DNA of 64,000 nt from Isoetes taiwanensis (GCA_021234155.1 JAJEKV010000059.1:3904571-3968570), one strand, 5' to 3'. Shown: positions 20,448-32,330, counted from the first letter of the stretch. Program-made: numbers and translations. Notes: generated by a model from the letters alone, not told the origin.

Positions 20448-23400
20448 TTACTGAAATAGCATACCAAAACAAACATTAAAGCCAACAAGGAATTTCAAGG
20501 TGCAGTAGAATTTATGATCTCGCACGCTAACAAAATATGGTAAACCCAAAGTACCAATAGGAAAATATGTTGAGTATTTTTCTTTAAATGCATCTTGAAG
20601 CATCCGCCAAAAATGTTTAACACCGCCAAATGGATAATCCACCAAAAAGTAAGCTAGAAAAAATCGATGATCATGTGTCGGAAAAGAAGACAGAGTTAAA
20701 GTAAGTGTTGAAGGCATCAGTTGATCCAAAGATATAATGGTCAGGGGACCAGTTGTTAGTGTGAAACAGTCAGAATTTGTCCTTGTCCTCTAAAAGAATC
20801 AACGAGGATCCATAGAGATCAGCAAGCAGCTTGTGGTTGTAATACATTGATCTATATCTTGTCAATGTGCTTTTCGTAAAGAATGAAGTTGTTGGTGATA
20901 AAAGAACCATAAGCAATGGACGCACAACTTCTCTGCAGAAAATAGCAGCCCATAGATCTTCACTTTCTTTTTGATATCTTCTATGACCTCTTCTCATAAG
21001 ATATGATTCCATAGATGTCGCAATGTCATTTTGCATAACCTGATCATGAACTTGATTACTGAAAGGAGAGAGGCTGTCAAATTTGCTTCTTCCTTCTCCA
21101 TGCAGAAAGTTAAGATATTCTAGGATCATCAGAAAGGAATAAGTTAGAATCTACTACATTTAAACCCTAAACCCACAAATTATCAACCTTTATGCCACAT
21201 TTCTGAACTTTTATGATAACAGCAGAAAGAGAGAGAGCATCAATTTTAGAATGAACAACTGGAATATTCAAGGAAATACCATTGTAAATGCCCATTTTCC
21301 GTTCCTGGAGGTGAGGTATCCTGGTTCTCTTTAGTCTCTCATCCAGCTCCACATCTGATCGAATTTCCGGGTGATTCCTTGCAATTCCGTAAGGAAAAGG
21401 AATCCGAGTGGCTGGATTAAGAGGATGATGAATCGCCCCTATAGTCAGGATCCGCAGAAAGGTTATCCTAGAAGGGCACTTCATGAGTAATGGGGTCCAT
21501 ATCAAAAGACGAGGGAAGCAAATTATCAAAATTTCCAAAGAGAATGGTGTCTGCAGGATTTTCTTGAAAGGACAGCAAATTTTGAAGGATAGAAGATCGT
21601 TCCGGAGCCGGAAGATTGGCGAATACGTGAAGGAATGCTAAATGTTTAGGGTTTTTCGGACAATTAGAGACCATTGCAGAAAGTTCAGGGTGAACCAACA
21701 AAAGTGCATGCAAAAAATTGAAAAACAGAAAGGGGGAAAATGAGAACAGGGGAAAAATACCTTTAGTTAGAACCGAAATTAACCAAGAGATATCGGATTG
21801 CCATTCCCATTGGACTGATCAATTGCAAGGAGAGGAACATTCAATTCAGGAGAATTTTAGGGGGGGAAATCCTAACCTGGAGTGTGGTGGTGGGGGTGGT
21901 GGTGGTGGTGGTGGAGTGTGGTGGTGGTGGGGTGTGGTGGTGGGGGGGTGGTGGTGGTGGTGGTGGTGTGCGTGGTGGTGTGTGGTGGTATGATGTGGTG
22001 TGGTGGACTGGTGGTGGTGGTGGTGTGTGGTGTGGTGTGGTGTGTGGTGGTGGTGGTGTGGTGTGGTGTTGTGGATTGTGGTGTGGTGTGTTGGTGGTGG
22101 TGGAGTGTGGTGGTGGGACAAGGTCACAAAACATATCACTCTAAAACAATCAAGTAACTGCTTTGATTGACCAAAAGGGTACAAGGCTTCTTTAAATCGT
22201 AAATCTTTTTTTTTTTTTTCAACTTTTTTTTTTTTTTTTGGAGGTAAGGTGTTTTTGTATTCATAATTATAACTTATACATAGTCATAAAGTATACTATC
22301 AGTAGTATACTATTCAGCATAGTGTCATTTATACATTCCTTATGATAGATGTGAATAAAAAATATATAGATATAAGTCTGTTACATAGTTCATCTTGCAA
22401 AATCGGATACTCGGACTCATGATCGACTCAAATTACGTTTCTCGTATCTTCATCGTGCATCAATCATAAATCGAAATCGAAGTTTCTTTAAATCGTAAAT
22501 CGAGGAGGGCTGGGTCGACACGTTCTTTTCGGATTGGCATCACAATGCGTGACCAAAGCATCTATTAGAAATTGTCGCCGCGGATGGGCGTATTCATGAG
22601 AGAACCATTTAGATGTAATCTTTGACACCCATAAATAAGGTTAGAAATATTTAAAGGAACATGAGATCAAAAGACATACAAGGGAAGGCATACAACTTAC
22701 TTCCATATCTCTCGCATAACCCGTAAGAGGATTCAAGGCGGAATTAATGGGTGCGTGTAGGATCTTGGAATCGAGATGGTGCGGCGTAAAAGCTAAAACA
22801 CAAAATGGTCATTCTCAAGGATAGATGCAAGGATATGATGGCATTTAGCTACCACAATCCCCTTCATCCCCTGATTTCACTATTTCAATGATGGTGGGTG
22901 ATCCTTGGTTTGATTCACGGATTCTTTTTCTTCTTGGTAGCTTCTCTAAACCTTATATAGTTGTAGCGGGGATAAAAAAGATTTTGCTCTTCCACTCGAG
23001 AAGGCAATGTCTCATGCAAGCACTGGATTAGATTAAGGTTAACATTAGAGACAAGGAATAGCAACAAATACAATTTTCGGTTACAACTGTGTTATTACCG
23101 CCATAAAGATCCACTAAGCGGCTACTCATTTTAGAGTTAGTTGCACATAAAATTGCTACGTCAGATGCAACCACTTTCATTTCAGCCGGTGGACAGTTCT
23201 TGAATGGCATGAATGGCGTGAATTCCATAAGTTTATCCTTGTCATCATTTCTGTTGTCAGATCCAAGATGTTAGTGTCATATTAACAATTGATCCATGAC
23301 AATAAAGCATAAATTGATACCTTCCAATCTCTGTTTCCAGTGGTTTAGACCTGCAAAACGAGTAAAATCTAATAAGCTACTGAAGTATAACTAAGTAAAT

Positions 23401-23590
23401 GTAAGCTAGCAATTACCGTTTTGCAGCGGATGTCCCTGCTCTGGTTTGCACTCTCTTTTTTCCAGCTGTTTTGGCATCAGTTTTGACCATAAATTTAGTA
23501 GTTGCCTTGCTGCAATCTCCAAGGCTTCTTCAACATCATCTAGCTCCATTGAATCGTCGCAAGTCTCTAAAGTAAAGAAAGTGCTTCATT
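20448..23590 (-). other. Exon-like pieces of an unidentified multi-exon gene
   Basis: Minus-strand open pieces have plausible splice borders. About 23590-23417 (acidic, DDSMELDDVEEALEIAARQL) ends at a GTAATT donor. About 23353-23330 joins in phase to about 23258-23098 (LMEFTPFMPFKNCPPAEM ... SRLVDLYGG), which ends at GTAATA. Other open pieces are 21713-21468 (CPKNPKHLAFLHVFANLPAP), 21538-21167 (PEIRSDVELDERLKRTRI), 21129-20770 (ESEDLWAAIFCREVVRPLL) and 20729-20448. The amino-acid texture looks real, but I do not recognise a family. The joins between blocks are not all in phase. A GGT-rich tract and a poly-T stretch lie between them. Confidence 0.35.
21880..22118. repeat. GGT/GT-rich low-complexity tract
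   Basis: About 240 bases of almost pure G and T on the plus strand are built from GGTGGT and GTGTGGT units, with several runs of four or more G. It makes long Trp/Gly/Val and His/Pro/Thr ORFs in all frames, which are artefacts. Runs of guanines on one strand could form quadruplexes. Confidence 0.95.
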
Positions 23591-23964
23591 CTAATGTTTT
23601 GAAAGCAAGACAAAAAAAGAAACACGTAGATAACTATACACACACGTATGCTCCGCCAGCTATCAAACAGCCTGCACAAGCTTCCACGTGTTAGTAACAT
23701 GCATAAGAGTTATCCCATAGTGTCAACATGAAGCAATGACTGATGATTGCAAGTACACACATATGGAATCCACCACATGCACCATAGCATCTGCCAAGCA
23801 GGCACACCCCACCATATCTAGACAGTACGTCGTCTAGAACCCCTGCGCTGGTGGACCCAAAGTGAGAGAGAAACTGCAAGCTTCATAAGGACTCAAGCTA
23901 CTAGACTGTTGGTTCCGCATGCCACTATCCCATACCAGCGACAAGCTTTACCTCACAAGTACCT

Positions 23965-25082
23965 TGTCCCTATTCAGACAAGCCACACTCATCCAATCAT
24001 GCCATGCATAAAACTCCCTTGGGTAGTACTTACTGTACTCACCCCAGTATCGCTAAGATACGGTAATAGTGGAGCATAGCTCCACAATGGATGCTCTGCT
24101 TTCACTGGACTGTCGGTAGACATAAGATATTGTCCCATACCAATATCTTTCGCCCACCTCACCAGCACTCACAAGTATCCGGGTAAATAAACATAAGCTT
24201 ATTCACAGAAGGAATGGCTCATTTCAGAGGCCCAGCCTTGTAGCTGCTTGGCTCTTAAGCTACGCCAGTAATCACCAGCCATAGCCAATCCTTGCACTTA
24301 TCCAAGGCAGCCAAGACTATAGCTTGGAATTAGCTCCAGCTCATTCTACAAGGTTTCACAAGGAGTAGTTCGGTGATTCAAGGAAGGCATCATAAGCATC
24401 ATTCTAAGGCCAGCCCTTTATTCTTTCAGAGAGCTTTACACAGGTATTTGTTTAAGGCTATTGTTATACAGCAAGCTACCACCATGGCTCTGCCATCCAA
24501 ACTTTCAGCCAATTCGTGGCTTACCTGCAGCAAAAGCTTCCCTTGCTATGCGAGTGGTGATTGTTGCTTGATGCTTCACTCAAATCCGTTCACGTCTTCT
24601 TGTAATAGACGACGCCTCCTTTCTTCTCTCACAGCCTTTCCCCCTTCTTCTCTTTCCTGTAACCCCCTACTGCTATCAGAATCGAGGGCCTGCCAAATCG
24701 TGGCTAAGCCACGTGGCACTGCCCCAGATGGGCAGGTGATTATGCCGGATCCCAATTCCGGCCCCATCCGGCCCCGGATTCTGTTTCTCTGCCCGCTGTT
24801 ACAGGCCTTGGCCCAGCCACGTTCAGGTGCCCCACTTTAAGGGGTGCTTACATTTTTTAATGCAATGGTTTTTAAACCATTAAAGGTATTTATACCCTTA
24901 GGTTAATCTAACACAATATGTATTGCCTTGCTATTGCTTGAAGGGAAATACTTCCAAACACCATATGATTATTTCGAAACACCTATGGCCCATATGCCAT
25001 AGAACATTCCATTATTATACTAAATATTAATAATGCATGCACAATATCAAACAATGGTCTGCCAATTTATTTAGGCATAACA
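23965..25082 (-). repeat. Stand-alone LTR of the chromovirus family
   Basis: It is almost collinear with 6018-7211, in the same orientation, with small indels. On the minus strand it begins TGTTATGCCTAAATAAATTGG at 25082. No pol sequence of this family is attached on either side. The flanks TACCT (left) and GGTTA (right) do not match, so this is either a solo LTR with a decayed TSD or a truncated piece. The 270 bases on its left (23690-23964) may include element leader but show no clear PBS. Confidence 0.8.
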
Positions 25083-26215
25083 GGTTAAGTGCTAGGGCTT
25101 GGGTCACAGAGAAAGGATGGCTAGGCGTGGCCTATATTCACAATGCAATACAGCAACACGAATTGCAAGTTGAGACTATTGCAGATGTGATAGAACCATA
25201 TGCTCAAGGCAACAACCTAGGAGAGAATGGTGCTGTAAAGGAAGCTATATTTCAAGGAAATAAAAGAATGCCCTATGCAGACCTGATGAAGATTTATTCA
25301 CGATTGCGAAGACCAACCTCAAGGCTGCGGTCCGAAGAAGAAGAAAATTTCTGGATAAGCCAAGCCTAAATTAAATGGTCTTAGTATGAGTAACTAGTTA
25401 GGAAATTATTCAGTAACTAGTTATAGGAAATTAGTACGTATACTCAGCAAGGAGTAGATGAGGACTCAGTGTCTTATCTTGTTATCTTCGGATGCAAGAT
25501 TAAAGGGGAGAAATGCAGTACGATGTAATCATGCATCCTCAGTTCTCCTTAATGGGGTATAGATATATTAGTAAAATTGAATTTTTTAGATGCAGTTAGA
25601 GGACTTTCTAGACCATTGAAAGGTGAGCAGTTTACATGGCTACCTAGACGAGCTCAGGTTGAGCAGTAAGGGGGAGTAGATTGACTGCTAAGGGAAGTTT
25701 AATTAAAAGAGTCTACAAGATTAAATTCTTTATATTATGGAAAACAACAGTTGCCTCTAGTTCATCTAGAGACGAGCAGTTTCAAACTCATTTGGATGGC
25801 TTCAATTGAGAGCAGTTCAAGGAGGAGTATGTTGTTAGGGGATAAAAAAGGAATTTAAATTTACACTTCCATTGATCTATTAATCAAGGGTTAGTGTTGC
25901 AGATTTGATCGTAAGAGATCAACAGAGTGCTTATGCGGCAAGTTGACTAGACTGCCAAGTTGGCGATCCAAGCCAAGAAGCATGTGTCGTGTAAAGAGCA
26001 ACAATTGCGATATAACTGTATGCCATGGTTGGGGCTGTTCCAACCAAACCAGATCAATCATATCATATTTTGTTCTTCCTTACACATTTGTAAGAACCCA
26101 AACCCGTTATTTACATTTACAGTAGCTGCAATAAAATTTTTGAACGTTCACAAAAACGAATAGGCCAAATCAAAGGCATTTTTTAGATTCATCAATTCTG
26201 CAAAAGCTAGAGGTT
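25083..26215 (+). other. Unassigned sequence with a 90-aa open stretch
   Basis: 25083-25369 is open on the plus strand (LQVETIADVIEPYAQGNNLG, MPYADLMKIYSRLRRPTSRL) and ends at TAA, with no recognised family. 25370-25830 is non-coding. At about 25815 a purine-rich GGAGGAGTA precedes TGTTGTTAGGGG, which would suit a PPT and LTR start, but no partner LTR was found. This may be the 3' end of a retroelement. Confidence 0.25.
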
Positions 26216-26292
26216 CTAAATTCGATAGACACATGTGAGATTATTATACAACTGTGCAAGTTGCATGCCATGCAATTTTTGAAAGATGGTGA

Positions 26293-26300
26293 TATTTATA
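26293..26300 (+). promoter_or_regulatory. Possible TATA box of the F-box gene
   Basis: TATTTATA lies 70 bases before the chosen ATG, in a plausible place for a plant core promoter with a short leader. It is the only TATA-like element in the 100 bases before the start. Confidence 0.45.
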
Positions 26301-26369
26301 GAGGCCAAAATAAAAAAAACAGACCTAATCGACCTCCGCATAGACTCTGCCTTCGAGTGAGAGGAGGCG

Positions 26370-27503
26370 ATGGGGGATTGCGCAAAATCTACTTCAAAAC
26401 CCCAGGTTCCTGTGGAGGTCATAACACGTATTTTGGCCTTAATGCAGGTGCGAGATCTTGTCCGCTTATGTCTAGTTTGTAAAGAATGGAAGAATTTAAT
26501 CCGATTTTCACCCTATTTCCATGAGCTTCAGTCCCAACTCTGTCCTCCAGAAAAAGGTATTTTGTGTCTAAAAAATGATTTCGCATCCTGCTCCCGATAT
26601 TTCCCGTTTCCAGAGAAGGAGAAGGCATCTTCTTGTGGCAGCGTTGGACCTCTAAACGTTCCGGGATTTAGAATTTGTTGTTATGACAAAGGATTAGTTT
26701 GTATATGTGATAATATTGACGTTGATGTGAATATCTTCAAGGTTGGAAACCCTTTACTCAACTCATGGAAAATCATAACTTCGCCTTCTCAGTATTTTGA
26801 TCCAATAGCTATGTCAGTAGTGGAGAAATCAGGTGATTACATGATCTTGGCCACAAACCTAGATGCACCTGAATCAGAATCAGATTTAGAACTAGAATCA
26901 GACCGGCCAGTAATGGCAGAGGTTTTTGACTCAAAGAGAAACTGTTGGATTCGGGCAGCCACATTGGATTGGGATAGTACCCCGCAAAGTGGACACGTTT
27001 GGTCTGCTGTATTAATCTATAAAAATTGGCTCGCATCTTACAACTTTGACCAGGACTGCTGGAGCATGGTGTACTACGCTGATCGATATGGTTTTGAGAG
27101 TGCCTGCATCCCATACAATGGCAAGGCCATAGTAGTGGAGTGTCTGAATGATTCCATGTTAGTGCATTTGGTCTCTAGTAGATGCAGAAAATTTGTTACT
27201 TTGCTTGAGGGTCCAAAATTGCGTAAAATGTTGAAAGGGCCTTGGAAACATCTGCTCACCATTGGCAAAGATGAAACCATTGGCATTATTGTTGACAGTT
27301 TATCACGTATTTTGGTGCTTGAGTATGATTTGGTGCAACATTCTTGGCGGCTTCTTGATGTCCCAGATTTTCTACAGGTTCGTAAGTCAAACCTTAAGTT
27401 TCTGAATTCTGGAGAGCTACCCGAAGAGGAGTCAGCTATTGACAAGAACTTTATTCTTCGTGATGTAACGGTTCTGTTTCAACCCTCTTTCTTTCAGCCC
27501 TAA
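26370..27503 (+). CDS. F-box protein (F-box/kelch-like), intronless
   Basis: Complete 377-aa frame. An F-box spans roughly residues 11-55 (VPVEVITRILALMQVRDLVR then LCLVCKEWKNLI), the surface that binds SKP1 in an SCF ubiquitin ligase. The rest has the spaced Trp/Tyr/Gly pattern of a kelch/F-box-associated beta-propeller (for example FDSKRNCWIRAATLDWDS, VLEYDLVQHSWRLLDVPDF). That part would select the substrate, which is unknown. The length is normal for this family and no frame damage is seen. The Met at 26370 is the first in frame ahead of the F-box. The gene sits alone between repeats. Confidence 0.85.
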   Translation: MGDCAKSTSKPQVPVEVITRILALMQVRDLVRLCLVCKEWKNLIRFSPYFHELQSQLCPPEKGILCLKNDFASCSRYFPFPEKEKASSCGSVGPLNVPGFRICCYDKGLVCICDNIDVDVNIFKVGNPLLNSWKIITSPSQYFDPIAMSVVEKSGDYMILATNLDAPESESDLELESDRPVMAEVFDSKRNCWIRAATLDWDSTPQSGHVWSAVLIYKNWLASYNFDQDCWSMVYYADRYGFESACIPYNGKAIVVECLNDSMLVHLVSSRCRKFVTLLEGPKLRKMLKGPWKHLLTIGKDETIGIIVDSLSRILVLEYDLVQHSWRLLDVPDFLQVRKSNLKFLNSGELPEEESAIDKNFILRDVTVLFQPSFFQP

Positions 27504-28135
27504 GCTGGAAAGTTTCAAGCTCTTGTGATTTCCTTCTACACGGTGTTGGTTACTTTTCTTTTTATAGTGTTGGTGGTGGTGGTTTACCCCTTGGTCATAG
27601 CATTTGGATTCCTGATATTGTAAGACTGGTTTTGTTTGTTTATCTTGCATTTTGATAATCCTGTGCACTGTTATAGGATTCATGTTTTAAATCAGTTTCG
27701 GATTATATATTTTGTTTCATCAGCTTACAAACGAAAGTAGACTGGTTTTCTTCATATTTAGGCTTTGTAAAGATCCAAGCTCATTTGCTTGTAATTTAAA
27801 GAGACAGCTGAACCACATCAGAATAAGATGTGTTTTCATTAACTTGATCCAGAATTTATACATGCCCATTAGAGAGAGCACACTCTTGATTGAAAGATCA
27901 TTGAATAGTAACTCAAAGGTCATGGATAAACAAGTATCTATTAGTAGTCTGGGAACATTACTTCAGCCATTAAAGATCTTCAATATAGCTTGTCAACCCT
28001 GACTATCGATTGAAAGAGGAAATCCTTCGTTTGCATGATGGAACACTGGAGCTGTGAGCAGATGCATATATATTTTAAAACTAACGGAATGGTTAAATCG
28101 AAGTGGGTTGAAATTGAGGGCAAAATGAGTTTTAG
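27504..28135. other. 3' flank of the F-box gene; no gene seen
   Basis: AT-rich sequence with GTTGGTGGTGGTGG and several T-runs. Short ORFs in both strands look random. It probably includes the F-box 3' UTR. Confidence 0.5.
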
Positions 28136-28555
28136 TTGAAGAATGAACATAATATTCTGCCTTATGATCTCTCCATACTAGAACTTCGACTAGCAAAAGA
28201 TCAATTCATTTCTCTTTTATCTATTAAAGCCAGAGCTTTGACCAGCAAAAGATCAATTCTTTTCTCTTTTCACTATTTAGCAAATATGGGAACCTGGAAC
28301 TTATTTGATAGGATTGTTTACAGCCTTGTGATCTCTCCATACTACAGCTTCGACCAACAAAAGATTAATTTTATTTTCTTTTACCTATTTAGCAAATATG
28401 GGACCCTGGAACCTGCACAATTTCTATTTGATAGAATTGTTGATACAAATGTTTTTTTCCTGGAATATGCCTATAACCGACATAGACAAGTTGGGAACAG
28501 TTTTCAGGCTTATAAGCTAATGAATGCATCCTCCGCAGTCAAATGCCTTTTCTAG
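28136..28555 (+). pseudogene. PPR-like relic with internal tandem duplication
   Basis: The open frame contains KYGTLEPAQFLFDRIVDTNV and later YNRHRQVGNSFQAYKLMN. This echoes the pentatricopeptide pattern in which a 'K.G.L..A..LFD.M..RNV' run is followed by a 'Y...G....A..L' run. An upstream copy (28240-28320) has a shortened version, and the DNA around CTCTCCATACTA...CTTCGAC...CAAAAGAT is repeated at about 28165 and 28340. There is no start, no array of repeats and no C-terminal domain. It is a fragment at best; PPR proteins act in organelle RNA processing. Confidence 0.35.
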
Positions 28556-29157
28556 GATTTTATGTGTGTGGAGGTGTAAGTTCATCTATGGTGTCCATTG
28601 TTGGCTTGATACAGATGATGTCTATGCCTTGTTCAGCCTTGTTAATAAATATCGAAAATAACAAAAATGAAGCCAAATGTACGTTTATTAGGATGGCCTA
28701 GTGGAAAATGTTTTCTCGGAACACTGATCTTACAATATGTGATGACCAGAACAAACAGTTTCTCTTGATGCGTAAACCAAAATTACTCGTCAGCATTATA
28801 GTTGGAAACTGTACAATATTAGAAGCAGCAAAAAATTACCATGCTTGCCTTTTTGTGTAAACCAATATAAATTGACAAGCAAGCAAGACATATCATAGTG
28901 CGCTATTTAAGTTTGCCCAATTTGTTTCATCCTGTCCGGAAGGGTTGTTTCGCAATGGTTAGGAATATGATTCTCGTATTATATTGTATGCAAGATCGTA
29001 CATTTTGCAGGGTTTGAGCAGCTTAATTGCACTTAAAGGTCATGTTGCTGTTTTGGGTTTTTGGGTAGCTTAGTTGCACTTAAAGGTGATGTTGCCTTTT
29101 TGGGTTCTTGGATGGCGGTCTTGGCAATGGTTCTAAAAGGAGAAAGGCAACCTGCCT
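28556..29157. other. Non-coding; no feature supported
   Basis: AT-rich with two imperfect copies of a GCTTA(A/G)TTGCACTTAAAGG(T)(C/G)AT segment near 29020 and 29070. No coding potential is seen. Confidence 0.4.
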
Positions 29158-29377
29158 TTTTTGTAGGGACTGGATAAGTTTAGACAACTGCTTTTGTAGG
29201 GACTGGATAAGTCTAGACAGCTGCGTTTGCATGCCCAAACTCCATCGCGGTAAATGTCGGACGTGGGCATGTTATAGCCAGCTTTAAATGCTAAGTCCAC
29301 AAAAACGCCGTGTAATTTTTTTTTGGCGTAGCTATAACATGCGCCGTGTAATTTTTTTTTGGCGTAGCTATAACATG
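29158..29377 (+). repeat. Two pairs of adjacent tandem duplications
   Basis: Unit A (about 34 bp, TGTAGGGACTGGATAAG) occurs at 29158-29191 and 29192-29225. Unit B (36 bp, GCCGTGTAATTTTTTTTT then GGCGTAGC) occurs at 29306-29341 and 29342-29377. Such paired short duplications suggest local replication slippage. Confidence 0.85.
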
Positions 29378-30015
29378 TCAGACACGGATATACCATGGAT
29401 ATGCCTGTGGTTATAACATGTCGGCGTCTGATATATACGGCGCTCCGCCGAAACTCCAGTGCCCTGCTCCAGCGCCAAGACTCTGCTCCTGATGCAGATG
29501 TGATTAGGGAGGCGGCGTTGTGCCTGATTGTATGGTCGTTGGCAAAAGTGGGTTGTGAAACTGCTCTAGGCCTCTGCGTTGTTGCATGTGTGTGGCTTGC
29601 AAGCAGGGCATCCAGACGAGGCTTCCAGGGAAAGCTAAGAGGCGCGGATTCCTGGGGGTGTGCCTAGGTTGGATAGTGTTAAATCCAGAGTTGTCGCATT
29701 GTCCTGGTGTTTGTGGCTTTGGTGAGGCCATTGCAGCCTGGACGAATCCTCTGGCCCAACGAGGAGGATTTATTTCCTTTATGCCTTCGTTCTTTTGCTT
29801 TGTTACTTTGTTTTCCTTGCTTTGTTTCTTTCATAGAGGTCGGATTGGAGGCAATGTGGATCTGGTGCAGAATGTCAAAGGCAACTGGAGATTATTTCTG
29901 GCTTTGCAGCCATTGTGGCCTGGAGATGCAAAACAGATGCCAAGGAAAAATTTTACCCGTCTGTTTGATTCAGAAGTCCTTGTCTCCTCAAATTCTCGAA
30001 ATAAGCTTTAATTAA
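29378..30015 (+). other. GC-richer stretch with unassigned ORFs
   Basis: Overlapping plus-strand ORFs (29395-29667, 29586-30011) share a GC-richer composition than their surroundings. One contains CFFHRGRIGGNVDLVQNVKG. No family is recognised and no splice structure stands out. It may be an untranslated or captured segment. Confidence 0.2.
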
Positions 30016-31146
30016 TTATCTTTAGGACCCAAAATGCGAGCTGGACGTTAATTTTGATAAGTAAAACTTGGATAAGACATTGCAGCTGCACTCAAATTGT
30101 CAAATTGGTCTTTTTGGCAAGAACCAAATCAGTTTGACATATACATCTCTCAATTGGAGTTCTAATTGGTCTGACTGAGATTCTTTCCGGGCAGTCTGCG
30201 ATGCTTGATGCCGAGCTTTGCTACCATTGGGTTCCATGTTTGTTTTTCCTCAATTTGTTAATGGTGCATAGACCATTGTGCACTTTTGCACCATTGAAAG
30301 TTGCACAAGTAACTCCGATGAAAAGATCGAGGGTCGTCGGCCTAGCACAATGGAGGGTATATTCGCCAGATCAAGGTCCACAAACAATATAAAAAAGATC
30401 CCATTAGGATCAGTTTTTGAGCCATTAGGAGCTTGTGACTTTGTGATTATTTCAGACAATCATCATCATGTTGGAATCGGTTCTTGTGTTGCAAATCACA
30501 TGTTAAAAAGATGCTAAAAAGAAAGTTTTTGACTAGCTTTTGTTTTTGTAGTTTTTGTAGTTTTTGTAGTTTTAGTAGTTTTTGACTAGGTAAAGAGAAA
30601 ATGGGCAGAGTTATCTTTAAGGGAAAATTTCAAATCTCCAAAAATATACCCCTCCAAGTTTACATACTAAAATATCTAACAAACAAAGAGCATCATTTAG
30701 GAAGAGTGCCCTTCTTCCACCCACTCCCCTTCAATGGGCCACTTTTTGCCCCTTAATTGCTCACCCAAGCCCATCTTTACCCTTTAATAGCCCACCTTAA
30801 GAAGTAATTGAAATTGAACTAGATGCAGGGTCTATTAATGGGCACTTGTGGGCCAATGAAGGTCAAGTGTGAGCATGTGGTGGTCTATTGAAAAGGCTTT
30901 AATGGTTTATTGAAGGGCATTTGGTGGTCTATTGGGATTAAAATAATGATAAAACTTAAAGTCTTCATAGCGTGCTTCCCATTTGTCAAAATGGCTCGTG
31001 TTTAGTAATATTTAAAAGCTAAACTTTGAGATTTCATTATATTCTATCAAAATAGGAGATTAGAAACTAAACCCATCATAATAAAGTTTTTAACCTTAAA
31101 TGGGCGCTTTATGGGCACCCTCTTATAGCTCTTCACATTCAAAAGT
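30016..31146. other. Intergenic; short TTTTTGTAG microsatellite only
   Basis: At 30541-30590 a nine-base unit (TAGTTTTTG) repeats about five times. Otherwise no feature is seen; a run of short direct repeats (GGTGGTCTATTGAAAAGG-type) lies near 30880-30935. Confidence 0.5.
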
Positions 31147-32093
31147 TTTTCTTTTTTTGGAAGAACGACAAACTTTATTGAAACACCAAGCCAAAGCCAG
31201 ATACAAATGCAGAGGCGGGAATAAAATTTCAGAGGATAATCATGATCCACTGAATAGAACCACCAGCCTATGTATAAGACAACACATTCAAATATCAACT
31301 GTCGCTTGGCAGGAGCAAGCGAAGAGCAATGGTAAGCCTAAACAATTCTAGCTTGTGCGTCTTGGAGGACAACTGCGGGAGGAATATCCAAACCGGGAAA
31401 GATAGAGCGGTCTTCTCAAGGCTTCGGATGGACCATAACAACCATCCCGATGCTAAATGAAATGCTTGGCTCAGAACTTATTCCAAGTATCCGGATAGAC
31501 ACCCGTAAGCACTTGTCGACTTGTCATTGTCACATGAAAAAGAGAAAGCGGCCAAGACCAAACAGTAGGAGATGAACACATAAAAAGAAACAATGCTCAA
31601 TGGTCTCGCCCCTTTGCTTGCACAAGCGGGGCGAGTGTCGACACTCGAGGATCAAATCGTGGACAAGCCACGTTCACACGAGGACATCTGTGAAGAATCG
31701 CCACCAAAGCACGACCACCTTAGGATGGAGTAGTTTATCCCAAGCCCAAGACCACATCGTCTCCAATTAGGAGGTGAAAGCTGAAGGGACCACCTAGTGG
31801 ATGGCGGAAGGATATCACTATTGACAAGCAGCCTATACATAGAATTCACAAGCCTATGCTCATGAATACTCTGGTGGGAAACCCACATGCACCCTTCAAT
31901 AGCCTCTGGAGCAACCAATGGCAGAGTACTAGCAACCTTTTGCCAAATAGGTCTGTCCCATCGAGACAATGAGAATTTTGTTTGAAAGATTTGCCATGTC
32001 ACTAACTGGCCAGAATCATACCATGCCGCAAATCGGCCAAGATTCACGCTAACCTCCGGTAGTTGAGTTAATGGATGAAACAGGAGGCACAAA
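31147..32093 (-). mobile_element. LINE 3'-end fragment, minus strand
   Basis: The minus strand ends with TTTCAATAAAGTTTGTCGTT and an A-rich tail at 31147. It is preceded by a decayed C-terminal coding region: the 31652-32092 frame reads WQIFQTKFSLSRWDRPIWQK, and the DNA near 31580-31640 matches the zinc-finger region of the copy at 32331-32760. This is the C-terminal part of a plant LINE RT protein. The 5' end is truncated at about 32093. Confidence 0.65.
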
Positions 32094-32124
32094 GTGGAAG
32101 ATTATTTTCCACAGGTATCCACCA

Positions 32125-32330
32125 ACAAGGGGCATTCAACTGATGACATGCAACAAGATCAATTTGAAATAGGGTCCGTATTTGTCTTATGCATAGGCTG
32201 GTGGTTCTACTCAGTGGATCATGATTATCCTCTAAGACTTTATTCCCGCCTCTGCATTTGTATTTTGCTTTTTGGCTTGGAGTTTCAATAAAGTTTGTCG
32301 TCCTTCAAAAAAAAAAAAAAAAAAAAAAAA
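32125..32330 (+). mobile_element. LINE 3' tail with A-run, opposite orientation
   Basis: The segment with GGCTGGTGGTTCTACTCAG through CAATAAAGTTTGTCGTCCTTC and a 24-base A-run (32307-32330) is the same 3' terminus as the neighbouring minus-strand copy, in inverse orientation. Only about 200 bp remain, a typical 5'-truncated insertion. Confidence 0.7.

Noticed and set aside
21841-22184. Several long ORFs on both strands (Trp/Gly/Val- and His/Pro/Thr-rich)
   Set aside because: They are translations of the GGT/GT low-complexity tract, open in every frame, with no protein character.
23965-25082. TSD for the stand-alone chromovirus LTR
   Set aside because: TACCT and GGTTA do not match in either orientation of direct repeat. 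I do not claim a duplication.
29395-30015. GC-richer ORFs as a real gene
   Set aside because: Two overlapping frames look equally plausible, and there is no family and no splice logic. Listed only as unassigned.
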